From: Syntrophales bacterium
GTDB taxonomy: Bacteria > Desulfobacterota > Syntrophia > Syntrophales > UBA5619
Assembly: GCA_023229765.1 (NCBI GenBank)
Contig: JALNYO010000008.1
Location: 66,896 to 130,895, forward strand
Direction: 5' to 3'
Length of the DNA: 64,000 nt
In this document: in pieces, positions 9,227-17,072 of the stretch
How positions within the stretch are numbered: the first letter of the stretch is position 1
Layout of the letters: each line of letters begins with the position of its first letter
The notes under the pieces: generated by a model
Told to the model about the DNA's origin: nothing
Database searches by the model: none
What the model saw: only the letters and a program-made list of their open reading frames with translations
Position numbers and translations under genes: made by a program

Positions 9227-10024
9227 TTATGAGGCCGCAAACCTTAAAACAAGCGTGGCAATGATCAGCGCGACCAGGACGGCGAAGGCGCCAAGATCAT
9301 GCCGAAAAAAAGCAAACTCGCAAAGCGTGGTGCGCAGGCAGCCGCGCTGGTAGCCCCTCGCCTCCATCGCGAGGGCGAGCTCATCGGCGCGACGGAAAGC
9401 GGACAGCAGCAGGGGGACGGCAAGCGCCACGACGGCGCGGCCCCTCAGGACGAGGCCCCCGGTTGTAAAATCGGCGCCCCGCGCCATTTGCGCCATTCGG
9501 AGCCGTTCATACTCCTCCAGCAGCATCGGAACGAACCGCAGCGCCATCGCGATCATCAAGGCAAGGTCCTGCGATGGGATTCCCACTCTTGAAAGCGGCC
9601 GGAGCAGACGTTCAATGCCCCCGACGAGGGCGGAGGGGGCAGTTGTCAGCGTGAGAATGGCGGCGGCAAGGATGAGGCTGGCGAACTGCCAGGTGACGTA
9701 AAGCCCGCGGAGAAGGCCCTCCTTCGTGATCCGGAGCGGCAGCGGGGCAAGGGTGAAAAGGGGAGTCCCTGCGGTAAAGAGGAGATGCACGAGAAAGATC
9801 ACTGCCAGGAAAAACAGCACGGGCCGGAGCGCCTCCAGAACCTGTGTGGGCGTCATACGGGCGGTAACAACGATGGCGACGAGAAAGGCGCTGATGAGCG
9901 GTATTTCCACCGCCGTCGCCCCGAAAATGAGGAGGCTGAGCGCGACGACGGAAACGATCTTTACCCGGGGATCGAGGCGATGGAGGAGCGTATCGCCCGG
10001 CAGGTATTGCCCCAATCGGATCAT
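9227..10024 (-). CDS. bioN: Energy-coupling factor transmembrane protein (biotin importer T component)
   Basis: 265 residues, strongly hydrophobic, starting PGDTLLHRLDPRVKIV, the hallmark of the CbiQ/EcfT family. Two Ala-Arg-Gly motifs (MAQMARGADF and AMEARGYQRG) are the coupling helices that contact the ATPases. It overlaps the upstream ATPase gene by 4 nt and is last in a bioY-bioM-bioN set, so its substrate component should be BioY. Confidence 0.88.
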   Translation of the reverse strand: MIRLGQYLPGDTLLHRLDPRVKIVSVVALSLLIFGATAVEIPLISAFLVAIVVTARMTPTQVLEALRPVLFFLAVIFLVHLLFTAGTPLFTLAPLPLRITKEGLLRGLYVTWQFASLILAAAILTLTTAPSALVGGIERLLRPLSRVGIPSQDLALMIAMALRFVPMLLEEYERLRMAQMARGADFTTGGLVLRGRAVVALAVPLLLSAFRRADELALAMEARGYQRGCLRTTLCEFAFFRHDLGAFAVLVALIIATLVLRFAAS

Positions 10025-10752
10025 TCCGCGTTATCTCCCGGAGGATGAAGCCCGATCGCTGTCCGGAGTCCGGGCTTGCCGAAGATTTCCTCCGGCGTTC
10101 CTGTTCGCAGGAGCAGCCCCTGGTCCATGACCGCGACCCGGTCCGCCTCCGCGACGTCGCGCAGGTCGTGGGCGATGTGGATAATCGCCATCCCCTCCCG
10201 GTTCAACCGCCGGATTATCGCGAGTATCCGTTCCCGGCCCGCCGCATCGAGATAGGCGGTCGGTTCATCAAAGGCGATGTAGCGGGGGTTCATGGCCAGT
10301 ACCCCGGCAATAGAGAGGAGGCGCTTCTCCCCACCGGAAAGGGTATGCGGGGCGCGTTTCTCGAATCCCGTCATTCCGACCATCTCCAGTGAAACAGCGA
10401 CGCGACGGCGGATCTCCGGGGCGGGAAGGGCGAGGTTCCCCGGGCCGAAGGCCACGTCCTCTTCCACTGTCATCCCGACTATCTGGCTGTCCGGGTTCTG
10501 AAAGACCATTCCCACCCGCCGCCGGATCTCCCGGACGGAGGAGCCGTCGGTCGTCATCATCCCGTCCACGCAGACCGTTCCGGAGGCCGGAAACAGGAGG
10601 GCGTTCAGGTGCTTGATCAGCGTGGTCTTGCCGCAGCCGTTGGGACCGATCAGGGCTGCATGTTCGCCCTCGGCGATCTCGAGGCTGATTCCCCGGAGAG
10701 AGTCGGGAGCTGCGGCTTCGTAACGGTAAACCAGGTTTTCGACACGAATCAT
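10021..10752 (-). CDS. bioM: Energy-coupling factor ATPase (biotin importer A component)
   Basis: 243 residues with Walker A (GPNGCGKTT), Q-loop VFQNPDSQIVG, signature LSGGEKRLLSIAGVLAMNP and Walker B YIAFDEPTAYLD. The VFQNPDxQ form is typical of ECF-type ATPases (BioM/CbiO). It overlaps bioY upstream and bioN downstream by 4 nt each, which implies translational coupling and a matched complex. Confidence 0.9.
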   Translation of the reverse strand: MIRVENLVYRYEAAAPDSLRGISLEIAEGEHAALIGPNGCGKTTLIKHLNALLFPASGTVCVDGMMTTDGSSVREIRRRVGMVFQNPDSQIVGMTVEEDVAFGPGNLALPAPEIRRRVAVSLEMVGMTGFEKRAPHTLSGGEKRLLSIAGVLAMNPRYIAFDEPTAYLDAAGRERILAIIRRLNREGMAIIHIAHDLRDVAEADRVAVMDQGLLLRTGTPEEIFGKPGLRTAIGLHPPGDNAE

Positions 10753-11294
10753 AGGAGCTGTCCGTGCAGGCGTTCCCGGAGCTTGATCGCGATCCAGGCA
10801 GTCAGAACGATCTTGAGCAGGTCGCCCGCAAGAAAGGGAAGAACGCCGACAGCCAGCGCCTTCAGAAGCGTAAAACGGGCAACGAGGCTAAGCTGCAAAA
10901 CACCCAGCGCATAGAAGACCGCCGTCCCGGCAACGAGCGATAAACAAAGCCACGCAAAGCCGGGCCTTTCCCTCAGGGCGGTGAGTTTGCCGATGACGAA
11001 GGCGGCGACGACGAAGCCGATCAGATAGCCGCCGGTTGGCCCGAAGAGGACGCCAATGCCCGCCTTGCCGCCGGCAAATACCGGCAGACCAATGATGCCG
11101 AGGAGGAGATAGACCACCTGGCTGAGCGCCCCGAGACGGCCCCCGAGCAGCGTTCCGGCGAGACCGAGAAACAGGGTTTGGAGGGTAATCGGCACTGGCG
11201 GGAGCGGGATGATGATGTAAGCGCCCACGGCGGTCAGCGCCCCGAAGAGAGAGGCATAGACCATGCCACGGAGGGAGGTCTGTTCTGGATTCAT
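10749..11294 (-). CDS. bioY: Biotin transporter substrate-binding S component BioY
   Basis: 181 residues, about six membrane segments. Typical BioY sequences are visible: PLPPVPITLQTLFLGLAGTLLG near the N-terminus, then a glycine-rich FGPTGGYLIGFVVAAFV. BioY binds biotin in the membrane and works with BioM and BioN. The ATG at 11294 has only a weak Shine-Dalgarno. A dyad at 11318-11340 lies just upstream and may be its operator. The genes next upstream are the nickel ECF operon on the same strand. Confidence 0.9.
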   Translation of the reverse strand: MNPEQTSLRGMVYASLFGALTAVGAYIIIPLPPVPITLQTLFLGLAGTLLGGRLGALSQVVYLLLGIIGLPVFAGGKAGIGVLFGPTGGYLIGFVVAAFVIGKLTALRERPGFAWLCLSLVAGTAVFYALGVLQLSLVARFTLLKALAVGVLPFLAGDLLKIVLTAWIAIKLRERLHGQLL

Positions 11295-11317
11295 TTTGGG
11301 GCTTTCAATCCTTTATC

Positions 11318-11340
11318 GTATGTAGTTTCCGCGAACATAC
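11318..11340. promoter_or_regulatory. Inverted repeat upstream of bioY, possible operator
   Basis: GTATGT and ACATAC form a perfect 6-bp inverted repeat separated by 11 bp, in the 71-bp gap between nikO and bioY. It could be a repressor site for bioYMN. It does not match the BirA boxes I know, so the regulator is unknown. Confidence 0.35.
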
Positions 11341-11365
11341 TGCGATCCGACCGGATTTTCAATCT

Positions 11366-12121
11366 TTAATTGCAGGCAGGACTAACTTGACGCCGCTGGA
11401 ACGACAACGGAAGTTCCAGATTGTTTTCTTCGAGGAACGCCTGGTTTGAGAGGATTTCCGCCGCCGGACCGTCGGCAACAACCATGCCGCTGCCGATCAC
11501 AATACAGCGCTCGCAGACATCGAGGATCAGATCGAGATCGTGGGAGGCGATGATCTTGGAGTGTTTGAATGTCTTGAGCAGCGTAATTAATGAGCGCCTT
11601 GACCGCGGGTCGAGGTTGGAGGCGGGCTCGTCCATCGCCAGGATATCCGGTTCCATGGCCATCACCGCCGCGATCGCGACGGCGCTCTTCTGTCCACTCG
11701 ACAGATGGTGCGGCGGTTTGTCCTGAAGATTGCGGCTGTTGACCATAGCGAGGGCCTTGTGCACCCGCTCCCGCACGGTCGCCTCATCCATCCCGAGGTT
11801 GAGCGGGCCGAAGGCGACATCGTCAAAAACGGTTGGCATGAAGAGCTGGTCATCAGGATTTTGGAAGACGATTCCGACCTTCTTCCGGATCTCCTGCCGC
11901 GTTTTTTTGTTCAGGGGCAGGTCGCCGATGGTGATCGAGCCCGCAGTCGGCAGCAAGTAACCGTTCATCTGCTGGAGAAGCGTGGATTTTCCCGCCCCGT
12001 TGGCGCCGACGACGCCGACGGATTCGCCGTGGGTGATCCGGAAATTGATCCCGTTGAGCGCCTCCGTTCCATCGGGATAGCGGTAGGAAACATCTTTGAA
12101 TTCAACTATATGATGGCTCAT
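11366..12121 (-). CDS. nikO: Nickel ECF importer ATPase (CbiO-type)
   Basis: 251 residues from the ATG at 12121 (MSHHIVEFKDVSYRYPDG); a longer reading frame upstream is only a shadow of nikQ. Walker A is GANGAGKST, followed by VFQNPDDQLFMPT, signature LSSGQKSAVAIAAV (Ser instead of the usual first Gly of LSGGQ, common in this family) and Walker B ILAMDEPASNLD. The start codon overlaps the nikQ stop (TAATG). It energises uptake with NikQ and NikMN. Nickel rather than cobalt is inferred from NikR and the fused NikN-like domain upstream. Confidence 0.87.
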   Translation of the reverse strand: MSHHIVEFKDVSYRYPDGTEALNGINFRITHGESVGVVGANGAGKSTLLQQMNGYLLPTAGSITIGDLPLNKKTRQEIRKKVGIVFQNPDDQLFMPTVFDDVAFGPLNLGMDEATVRERVHKALAMVNSRNLQDKPPHHLSSGQKSAVAIAAVMAMEPDILAMDEPASNLDPRSRRSLITLLKTFKHSKIIASHDLDLILDVCERCIVIGSGMVVADGPAAEILSNQAFLEENNLELPLSFQRRQVSPACN

Positions 12122-12927
12122 TAAAACAGCTCCTGCACGACCCGGCCGAGCTCTTCGGCAACGGGGAAAAAGCGGAAAACTCCCAGATAGGCGATCATCA
12201 CCGACAGGAACAGCAGATCGGGGAGCGCAATATGGGACCGTTTGAGGGTCGGGATGTCTCCCTGGAATCCCCGGGAGAGCATGGCGTAGTAGATCCTCTC
12301 TGCACGATCCATCGTTCTGAGAAAAAGAATCCCGATCAGGCGCACGAACATCTTCATGCCTGCGCCGTGCGACCCGAAGGAACGCATCTCCCTGGCCCGG
12401 ATAATCCGCATCGCCTCTTCCATCAGGACAAAGAGGTAGCGATACAAAAAGAGGAGCTGCGAAACAAACAGGGCCGGAACGCCCAGACGCCGGAGCGCAT
12501 GGCAGATGCCCGGAAATGACGTCGTTGCGATGAGCAGAAGCGCTGCGCTGATCGTGAGCGCAAACTTCATGAGAATCGAAAGAAAAGATATCCATCCCGC
12601 GGACAGGGAAACGCCGAAGATGACGGCCACTGTTTTCGTATCCAACAGCGGGTTAAAGATGCCTATGAAAACCGCGAAGGGGGAAACGACTATGATCTTC
12701 CTGATCATGAACCGGACGGGGATTTCGCCGATGGTCAGCAGCAGCACGGGGTATAGAAAAAAGGGGGCCAGCGCAATGACCTCGTACTTGGGAAAAGAGA
12801 TGACGGTGAGGAGAAACAGCATCGTGGCGATCACCTTGGCGCGCGGGTCCAGACGATGCACGAAGGTGTCCCCGTAGGAGAGCCGGTCCAGCCGGCCGAT
12901 ATCGAAATATTTCTCGTCAAAGGTCAT
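12121..12927 (-). CDS. nikQ: Nickel ECF importer transmembrane protein (CbiQ-type)
   Basis: 268 residues. It starts with RLDRLSYGDTFVHRLDPRAKVIAT, characteristic of CbiQ, and ends with two ATPase-coupling segments (RAREMRSFGSHG and AMLSRGFQGDIP). Between them are about five hydrophobic helices. It is sandwiched between nikMN and nikO, overlaps nikO by one base, and should be the T component of this importer. Confidence 0.88.
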   Translation of the reverse strand: MTFDEKYFDIGRLDRLSYGDTFVHRLDPRAKVIATMLFLLTVISFPKYEVIALAPFFLYPVLLLTIGEIPVRFMIRKIIVVSPFAVFIGIFNPLLDTKTVAVIFGVSLSAGWISFLSILMKFALTISAALLLIATTSFPGICHALRRLGVPALFVSQLLFLYRYLFVLMEEAMRIIRAREMRSFGSHGAGMKMFVRLIGILFLRTMDRAERIYYAMLSRGFQGDIPTLKRSHIALPDLLFLSVMIAYLGVFRFFPVAEELGRVVQELF

Positions 12928-12986
12928 GGTTTCATCCTGGCGAATCCGCAGCGCCTTCTAAATGTCAGCCATTATTGATGCCCTGT

Positions 12987-14024
12987 TTACGCATCTCTGT
13001 CCCGGGAGGATCGGACCCCTATGCCGATAAGTACGATCATTCCGAGAACGACAACAGCGCCGACGATGCCGGATACAGAGGTTTCCGCCTTGATTCCCGG
13101 CCATGCCATCGCCTCCACTTTTTTCGGGTCAGGGCCCTCCGGTTTTAAGCCGTAATCGGGGAGAAACGCCGTCTTTTCCTGGATTCCCCTGAGCACACGG
13201 GCAATCCCGCGCTCCGCCTCCCGCAGTTCGCCCTTGCCGGTGACCTTTTCGATGGACCACTCCAGACCATCCGGATGGGTCGAAGCGAACCAGGAGAGGG
13301 TCCCGCCCGTTATGATTACCAATACTGCAAATGTCATCATAACCTTCTTCAGCGAAACCTCCGCACCCAGAGGACGGGCTACGGCAATGCTCTCGAGAAT
13401 CTCCGGTCTGGCGCTGCGCACATAATTGATGACTCCGGCGGTTACAAACCCTTCCACGATCCCGATGGCCAGGTGTATCGGTTGCATCATCAGAACAAAG
13501 GCACTAAAGGACAGTTCACTCTTGCCGGACATTAGCGTTTCCATGACAACGGAAAAAGCCCCGAGCTGCAGTGCCGCGACACCGCTCACGAGGGATGCGA
13601 CAAGGATTCGCCCGGGGTTTTTGCTTTCCCCCGCCCATGGTTTGTAGATTAACGGATAGACGAGGTAGCAGGGATAAACGCCGAGGTTCCAGATGTTGCA
13701 GCCGAGGGCAAGCAGTCCGCCATCGGCGAAGAAGAGCGCCTGAACCGTCAGGACCGAGGCCATGACGAGAAAGGCTGCATGGGGACCGAGGAGGATGGCC
13801 AGGATCATTCCGCCCCCCAAGTGTCCGCTTGATCCGGTCCCGGGGATCGTAAAATTGATCATCTGCGCCGCAAAGATGAAGGCGCCGAGGACCCCCATCA
13901 AGGGGATCATCCGGTCATCGATCCGTTCCTTCAGTTTCTTCGAGGCATATCCGCCTACCACGGCCGTTCCGGCCCACAATGTCGTCCCCACGGCGGGGGA
14001 AAGCAAAGCATCCGCCATGTGCAT
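12987..14024 (-). CDS. nikM: Nickel ECF importer substrate component, NikM fused to NikN-like domain
   Basis: 345 residues starting MHMADALLSP at an ATG preceded by AAGGAGG. The His at position 2 and nearby residues bind the metal in this family, so this start matters. Residues 1-210 form the NikM/CbiM membrane core. After about 230 comes a single helix and FASTHPDGLEWS, the PDGLE motif of NikN, then a final helix near the C-terminus; so M and N are fused. Fused NikMN is found mainly in nickel systems. It lies 50 nt downstream of the outer-membrane barrel gene on the same strand. Confidence 0.9.
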   Translation of the reverse strand: MHMADALLSPAVGTTLWAGTAVVGGYASKKLKERIDDRMIPLMGVLGAFIFAAQMINFTIPGTGSSGHLGGGMILAILLGPHAAFLVMASVLTVQALFFADGGLLALGCNIWNLGVYPCYLVYPLIYKPWAGESKNPGRILVASLVSGVAALQLGAFSVVMETLMSGKSELSFSAFVLMMQPIHLAIGIVEGFVTAGVINYVRSARPEILESIAVARPLGAEVSLKKVMMTFAVLVIITGGTLSWFASTHPDGLEWSIEKVTGKGELREAERGIARVLRGIQEKTAFLPDYGLKPEGPDPKKVEAMAWPGIKAETSVSGIVGAVVVLGMIVLIGIGVRSSRDRDA

Positions 14025-14074
14025 GATCGTTCCTCCTTCTTAAGAATACAGTGATGATTTATGAACCGCGTGCA

Positions 14075-14851
14075 TCAAAATCTGAACGCCATTCCCGCCA
14101 TCAGCGACCATTCGGTTTCAGCAGCGGTCAAGCCGTATTTCACACCGACATCAATATCTATACTTTCAGAAAGGGAGTAGATGACGCCGCCGATGAGAAA
14201 GGCAGGGTCTTTGTCCGCAGCCTTGTCCGAATTTCGCTCGATCCCGACATTCCCGACAACTTTTAGGTTCTTGATAACCTCATAGGTCGTAGCGAGGGAT
14301 GCATGCCAAATGTTTTTCTCTTCATCCGCCTTGTTTTCGTTCCCGATGTAGCCGACATTCACATGGAAAGCCCAAGGCTCGACCTCCTTCGAACCGATGA
14401 TAAATGCGTGGTATCCGGTCCGCCCGGCGCCGAGTCCCTTTTCGTCGTTGCCCGTTGGTATCCGCAGGCCTGGTTTCAACGCAAAGCTCAGCCCGTCTTT
14501 CTCGAAGAATCGCCACTTGGCCTCAACGGTCGTGTCCGATATCCCTCTTTCATCATAGACCGTGGCTCCGTCTTCCCTAACTTTTCCCCACTGATAGGGC
14601 AGGCTCAGGACAATATCCGTATTCTCGATGAAGCCATAGGAGAAGGTCGTCGAAACCTGACGACCGGTTGATTCCACCGACACGCCGTTGAGAGTTTCCT
14701 TTTCGGAGTCGTGCTGAGCGCTGACCTCCACCTGAAACTTTCCTTTCCCCTGCGTGCCGGCGTCGTCCGTGATGAGCGGATGGGCACCCCAAGCGACCGC
14801 AGGGACCAACAACAATATACTCACGAACAAACTCTTAACCGCATAACACAT
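14075..14851 (-). CDS. Outer-membrane beta-barrel protein in the NikR-linked nickel operon
   Basis: About 258 residues from the ATG at 14851, which has AAAGGAGG 10 nt upstream; an ATG at 14860 is too close to it. A signal peptide ends near AVAWGAHPL. The mature part alternates polar and hydrophobic residues and ends in aromatic Phe (MAGMAFRF), as barrel proteins do. It resembles transporter-like porins of the MetA/phenol family fold. A NikR-type dyad (14873-14899) sits right before it, and nikMN, nikQ and nikO follow on the same strand. I infer that it moves nickel, or a nickel complex, across the outer membrane; no substrate residues can be named. Confidence 0.75.
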   Translation of the reverse strand: MCYAVKSLFVSILLLVPAVAWGAHPLITDDAGTQGKGKFQVEVSAQHDSEKETLNGVSVESTGRQVSTTFSYGFIENTDIVLSLPYQWGKVREDGATVYDERGISDTTVEAKWRFFEKDGLSFALKPGLRIPTGNDEKGLGAGRTGYHAFIIGSKEVEPWAFHVNVGYIGNENKADEEKNIWHASLATTYEVIKNLKVVGNVGIERNSDKAADKDPAFLIGGVIYSLSESIDIDVGVKYGLTAAETEWSLMAGMAFRF

Positions 14852-14872
14852 TCTTTCCATTCCTCCTTTCAA

Positions 14873-14899
14873 GTGTTATGATTATAAAATTCGTAACAC
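14873..14899. promoter_or_regulatory. Probable NikR operator
   Basis: GTGTTAT, 13 bp, then GTAACAC: a near-perfect 7-bp inverted repeat with one mismatch. From memory, the deltaproteobacterial NikR consensus is GTGTTAC-N13 to N16-GTAACAC. The site lies between nikR and the barrel gene, just upstream of the latter's Shine-Dalgarno, placed to block transcription of the barrel-nikMN-Q-O operon when nickel is plentiful. Confidence 0.8.
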
Positions 14900-14921
14900 G
14901 ACCGGGGAAAAAATAATACGC

Positions 14922-15338
14922 CTACCCGATCTCCCTCCCCGTGCTCGACATGCTGAGGGTCCCGTGCCGAACCCCCTTGATAGAGGTTAGGGCGTCGGCC
15001 AGCCGCTGCACCTCTTCCGCCTTTCCCCGGGCGGCGATGATCTCCAAGCAATTGTGGTGATCGAGATGAATGTGCTGGGTGGAGATAATCACATCCTGGA
15101 AGTCATGCTGCATATCCATCACCCGAATCAAGACATCACGTTTGTGATGGTCGTAGATGAGGGTGATGGCGCCGGCCACATCGCACCCCCCCTGCCACTC
15201 CCTCTCGACCAGCTCCCGGCGGATCATATCCCGCAGGGCCTCCGAGCGGTTGGTATACTGTTTTGCCCGGATCAGGTCGTCAAACCTGTCGAGGAGATTT
15301 TTTTCTAAGGACACCCCAAAACGAACCAGTTCCGACAT
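14922..15338 (-). CDS. nikR: Nickel-responsive transcriptional regulator NikR
   Basis: 138 residues from the ATG at 15338 (GGGAGG a few bases upstream; a GTG three bases earlier is too close). The N-terminus is a ribbon-helix-helix domain (VRFGVSLEKNLLDRFDDLI, NRSEALRDMIRRELV). The C-terminal ACT-like domain keeps the nickel ligands: His in YDHHKRDV and His-x-His plus Cys in HIHLDHHNCLEI. NikR represses nickel uptake genes when nickel is bound. Two candidate NikR sites flank the gene. Confidence 0.93.
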   Translation of the reverse strand: MSELVRFGVSLEKNLLDRFDDLIRAKQYTNRSEALRDMIRRELVEREWQGGCDVAGAITLIYDHHKRDVLIRVMDMQHDFQDVIISTQHIHLDHHNCLEIIAARGKAEEVQRLADALTSIKGVRHGTLSMSSTGREIG

Positions 15339-15348
15339 CACGCCTCCC

Positions 15349-15377
15349 GTGTTACGTTACGGCGGCTTGTGGCACAC
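15349..15377. promoter_or_regulatory. Weaker NikR-like site upstream of nikR
   Basis: GTGTTAC, 15 bp, then GGCACAC. One half-site is perfect, the other differs at two positions. It overlaps the nikR leader and could allow autoregulation. Spacing and mismatches make it uncertain. Confidence 0.4.
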
Positions 15378-15437
15378 CCTGTCGGCGCTGTCAAGCATTT
15401 TTATCAATATCCGGATCTTGGATATGGCTAACGCCAA

Positions 15438-16073
15438 TTACCTGATAAAGTTAGTAACCACTTTCTCTTCGTTTGGGGGTGGTGTAATTTTACCGGCGGT
15501 GGCTTCTTTCATCTTTAACAACCATGCCATATTTTTACCGAGGACACTCATGATCTGTGCGCCTTCGCCATCCTTTATTGCTTCACCGGGAGTTCTGCCG
15601 TGTATGACATTCCAATACCTCGATGTGGCAATGATCATTTCGGAATAGGTGAGATAATGGGTCAAACTATCCAAAGCCGCAGAACCGCCTGTCCTTCGCA
15701 CCGCTACGACTGCCGCTGCAACTTTATGACGAAATAAATTCCCATTCGATCCGGCGACAAAGAACATGCGGTCCAGAAAACTTTTCATCGTACCCGGTAT
15801 CCCCGAATAATAGACAGGCGAGCCCAGGATAATGCCATCGGCTTGTTTGACTATCTGTATCAAATCGTTCAGTTCATCAGCTTTAATAGAGCACTTTTCA
15901 TCTTGAGTTATGGCACATTTTCCGCAAGCAATACAGCCATGGATCATCTTATGGCCGATGTGGAGTATCTCGAACTCGATACCGGCGGCTTTAAGTTCAT
16001 TCCCGACCATGCTTAGTGCATGAAAAGTGTTTCCTTCTTTGTTAGGACTGCCGTTTATTGCGATTACGTTCAC
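15438..16073 (-). CDS. NAD(P)H-dependent FMN reductase / iron-sulfur flavoprotein family
   Basis: 211 residues, GTG start with AGAGG upstream. The N-terminal INGSPNKEGNT is the flavin-phosphate loop of this flavodoxin-fold family. It is followed by HGCIACGKCAITQDEKCS, a cysteine cluster that in iron-sulfur flavoproteins binds a 4Fe-4S centre, and by GSPVYYSGIPGTMKSFLDR, the second flavin-contacting loop. It probably reduces small quinones or disulfides anaerobically. It stands alone, upstream of nikR on the same strand. Confidence 0.82.
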   Translation of the reverse strand: MNVIAINGSPNKEGNTFHALSMVGNELKAAGIEFEILHIGHKMIHGCIACGKCAITQDEKCSIKADELNDLIQIVKQADGIILGSPVYYSGIPGTMKSFLDRMFFVAGSNGNLFRHKVAAAVVAVRRTGGSAALDSLTHYLTYSEMIIATSRYWNVIHGRTPGEAIKDGEGAQIMSVLGKNMAWLLKMKEATAGKITPPPNEEKVVTNFIR

Positions 16074-16144
16074 TGATTGCAGGACCTCTTGTACTTTCTA
16101 TATCTGAAAAGATATTGTTATTTTGTCGGGAAAAATCAGCTCAA

Positions 16145-16390
16145 TCATTTCAGCGAATCAAAAAGGTATTCCAGCCCATTGACCTTTATTTCATAGACGG
16201 TGCGCAGCATTTTCCCCAGTTCCCCTTCCGGGAAGCCTTTCTGGGAAAACCAGACAACATAGCGCTCCGGCAGATCAACGAGCCGATATCCCGCATATCT
16301 CCCAAAGGGCATTGTTGCCTGAGCCAGCTTCAGGAAGGCATCCGCATCCGGACGAAGAGGCGGAGAATTTATTTGATCATCTGCAGTCAT
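16145..16390 (-). CDS. DUF3820-family small protein
   Basis: 81 residues from the ATG at 16390. It contains MPFGRYAGYRLVDLPERYVVWF, the pattern of DUF3820 (small proteins with a [MP]FGKYKG...DLP..YL.WF core). Family members have been linked loosely to DNA metabolism and regulation, but no reaction is established. A longer frame starting at 16429 lacks support. Confidence 0.7.
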   Translation of the reverse strand: MTADDQINSPPLRPDADAFLKLAQATMPFGRYAGYRLVDLPERYVVWFSQKGFPEGELGKMLRTVYEIKVNGLEYLFDSLK

Positions 16391-16476
16391 TAAATATTCC
16401 GACCAGCGCTTACCGCGTATTTTGAACAATTCCGCCCCATGATCATGACTAACCTGTCAACAATAAACAGCGTCAG

Positions 16477-16665
16477 CTAGTCTCCTGCCTTCTCCTCCGG
16501 CGCCGGTTCTGCTGTTTCCGCGTCTGCATCAGGAGCGCCCGTTTGGAGATTCTCTTTCTGCTGCTTGGCGGCAATGCGTTTTGCCGTCTTTTCCAACTGT
16601 TTTTGCTGGCGCGCTTTTTCTTTTACCTGCTTGCCATAGCTGTACATGGATTTTCCCATCGTCAT
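16477..16665 (-). CDS. Small Lys/Gln-rich hypothetical protein
   Basis: 62 residues with a basic helical middle (KQVKEKARQQKQLEKTAKRIAAKQQK) and an acidic Ala/Pro/Glu tail. The Shine-Dalgarno AAAGGAGC precedes the start. The charge pattern suggests a helical nucleic-acid-associated or chaperone-like peptide; I do not recognise a family. A similar tiny Lys-rich gene follows at 16762-16875. Confidence 0.55.
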   Translation of the reverse strand: MTMGKSMYSYGKQVKEKARQQKQLEKTAKRIAAKQQKENLQTGAPDADAETAEPAPEEKAGD

Positions 16666-16761
16666 GCTCCTTTTTTACTAAACGGTGATCATCTTACTTG
16701 AAAACACGGCAGATTCGGCTAATAGGGGCAATCCAGCGGCGCCTCGCCCCTTGCTTGTAAG

Positions 16762-16875
16762 TCAGGGCTTGCGCTTCGGCTGCTTATCAAGCTTGTTTTT
16801 TGCATTTTGCTTCTGTTTTTCAACGGACTGCTTCTGCCCCTTTTCCTTGTCCTTCTTGCCGCCCTTGTCTCCCAT
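16762..16875 (-). CDS. Tiny Lys-rich hypothetical protein
   Basis: 37 residues (MGDKGGKKDKEKGQKQ at the start), nearly all polar or basic, preceded by AAAAGGAGAAACGAA, a well-placed Shine-Dalgarno. A longer frame starting at 16953 lacks one. Short peptides of this type recur in deltaproteobacteria without assigned function. Composition alone makes this uncertain. Confidence 0.45.
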   Translation of the reverse strand: MGDKGGKKDKEKGQKQSVEKQKQNAKNKLDKQPKRKP

Positions 16876-17072
16876 TTCGTTTCTCCTTTTCAGATGGACA
16901 GAATTATGCTGCAAAAACGATAGACGCATCTTTAATTTGTTGCAATCTCGCATACTATTGCACAGGAGTCAATGAAGCTTTAGTGAATTTTTGTTCTCCC
17001 CCCTTGTCTAAACAGTTCATTTATTATACTCTGCCCAGGCAAAAAAACATTTATCTGCCAAGGAGGCAAAAA

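Noticed and set aside
12122..12595. N-terminal extension of nikO
   Set aside because: It overlaps nikQ out of frame; conserved ATPase sequence starts at 12121.
16800..17072. N-terminal extension of transketolase
   Set aside because: The ATG at 17073 has AGGAGG and begins the conserved domain; the extension covers the opposite-strand Lys-rich gene.
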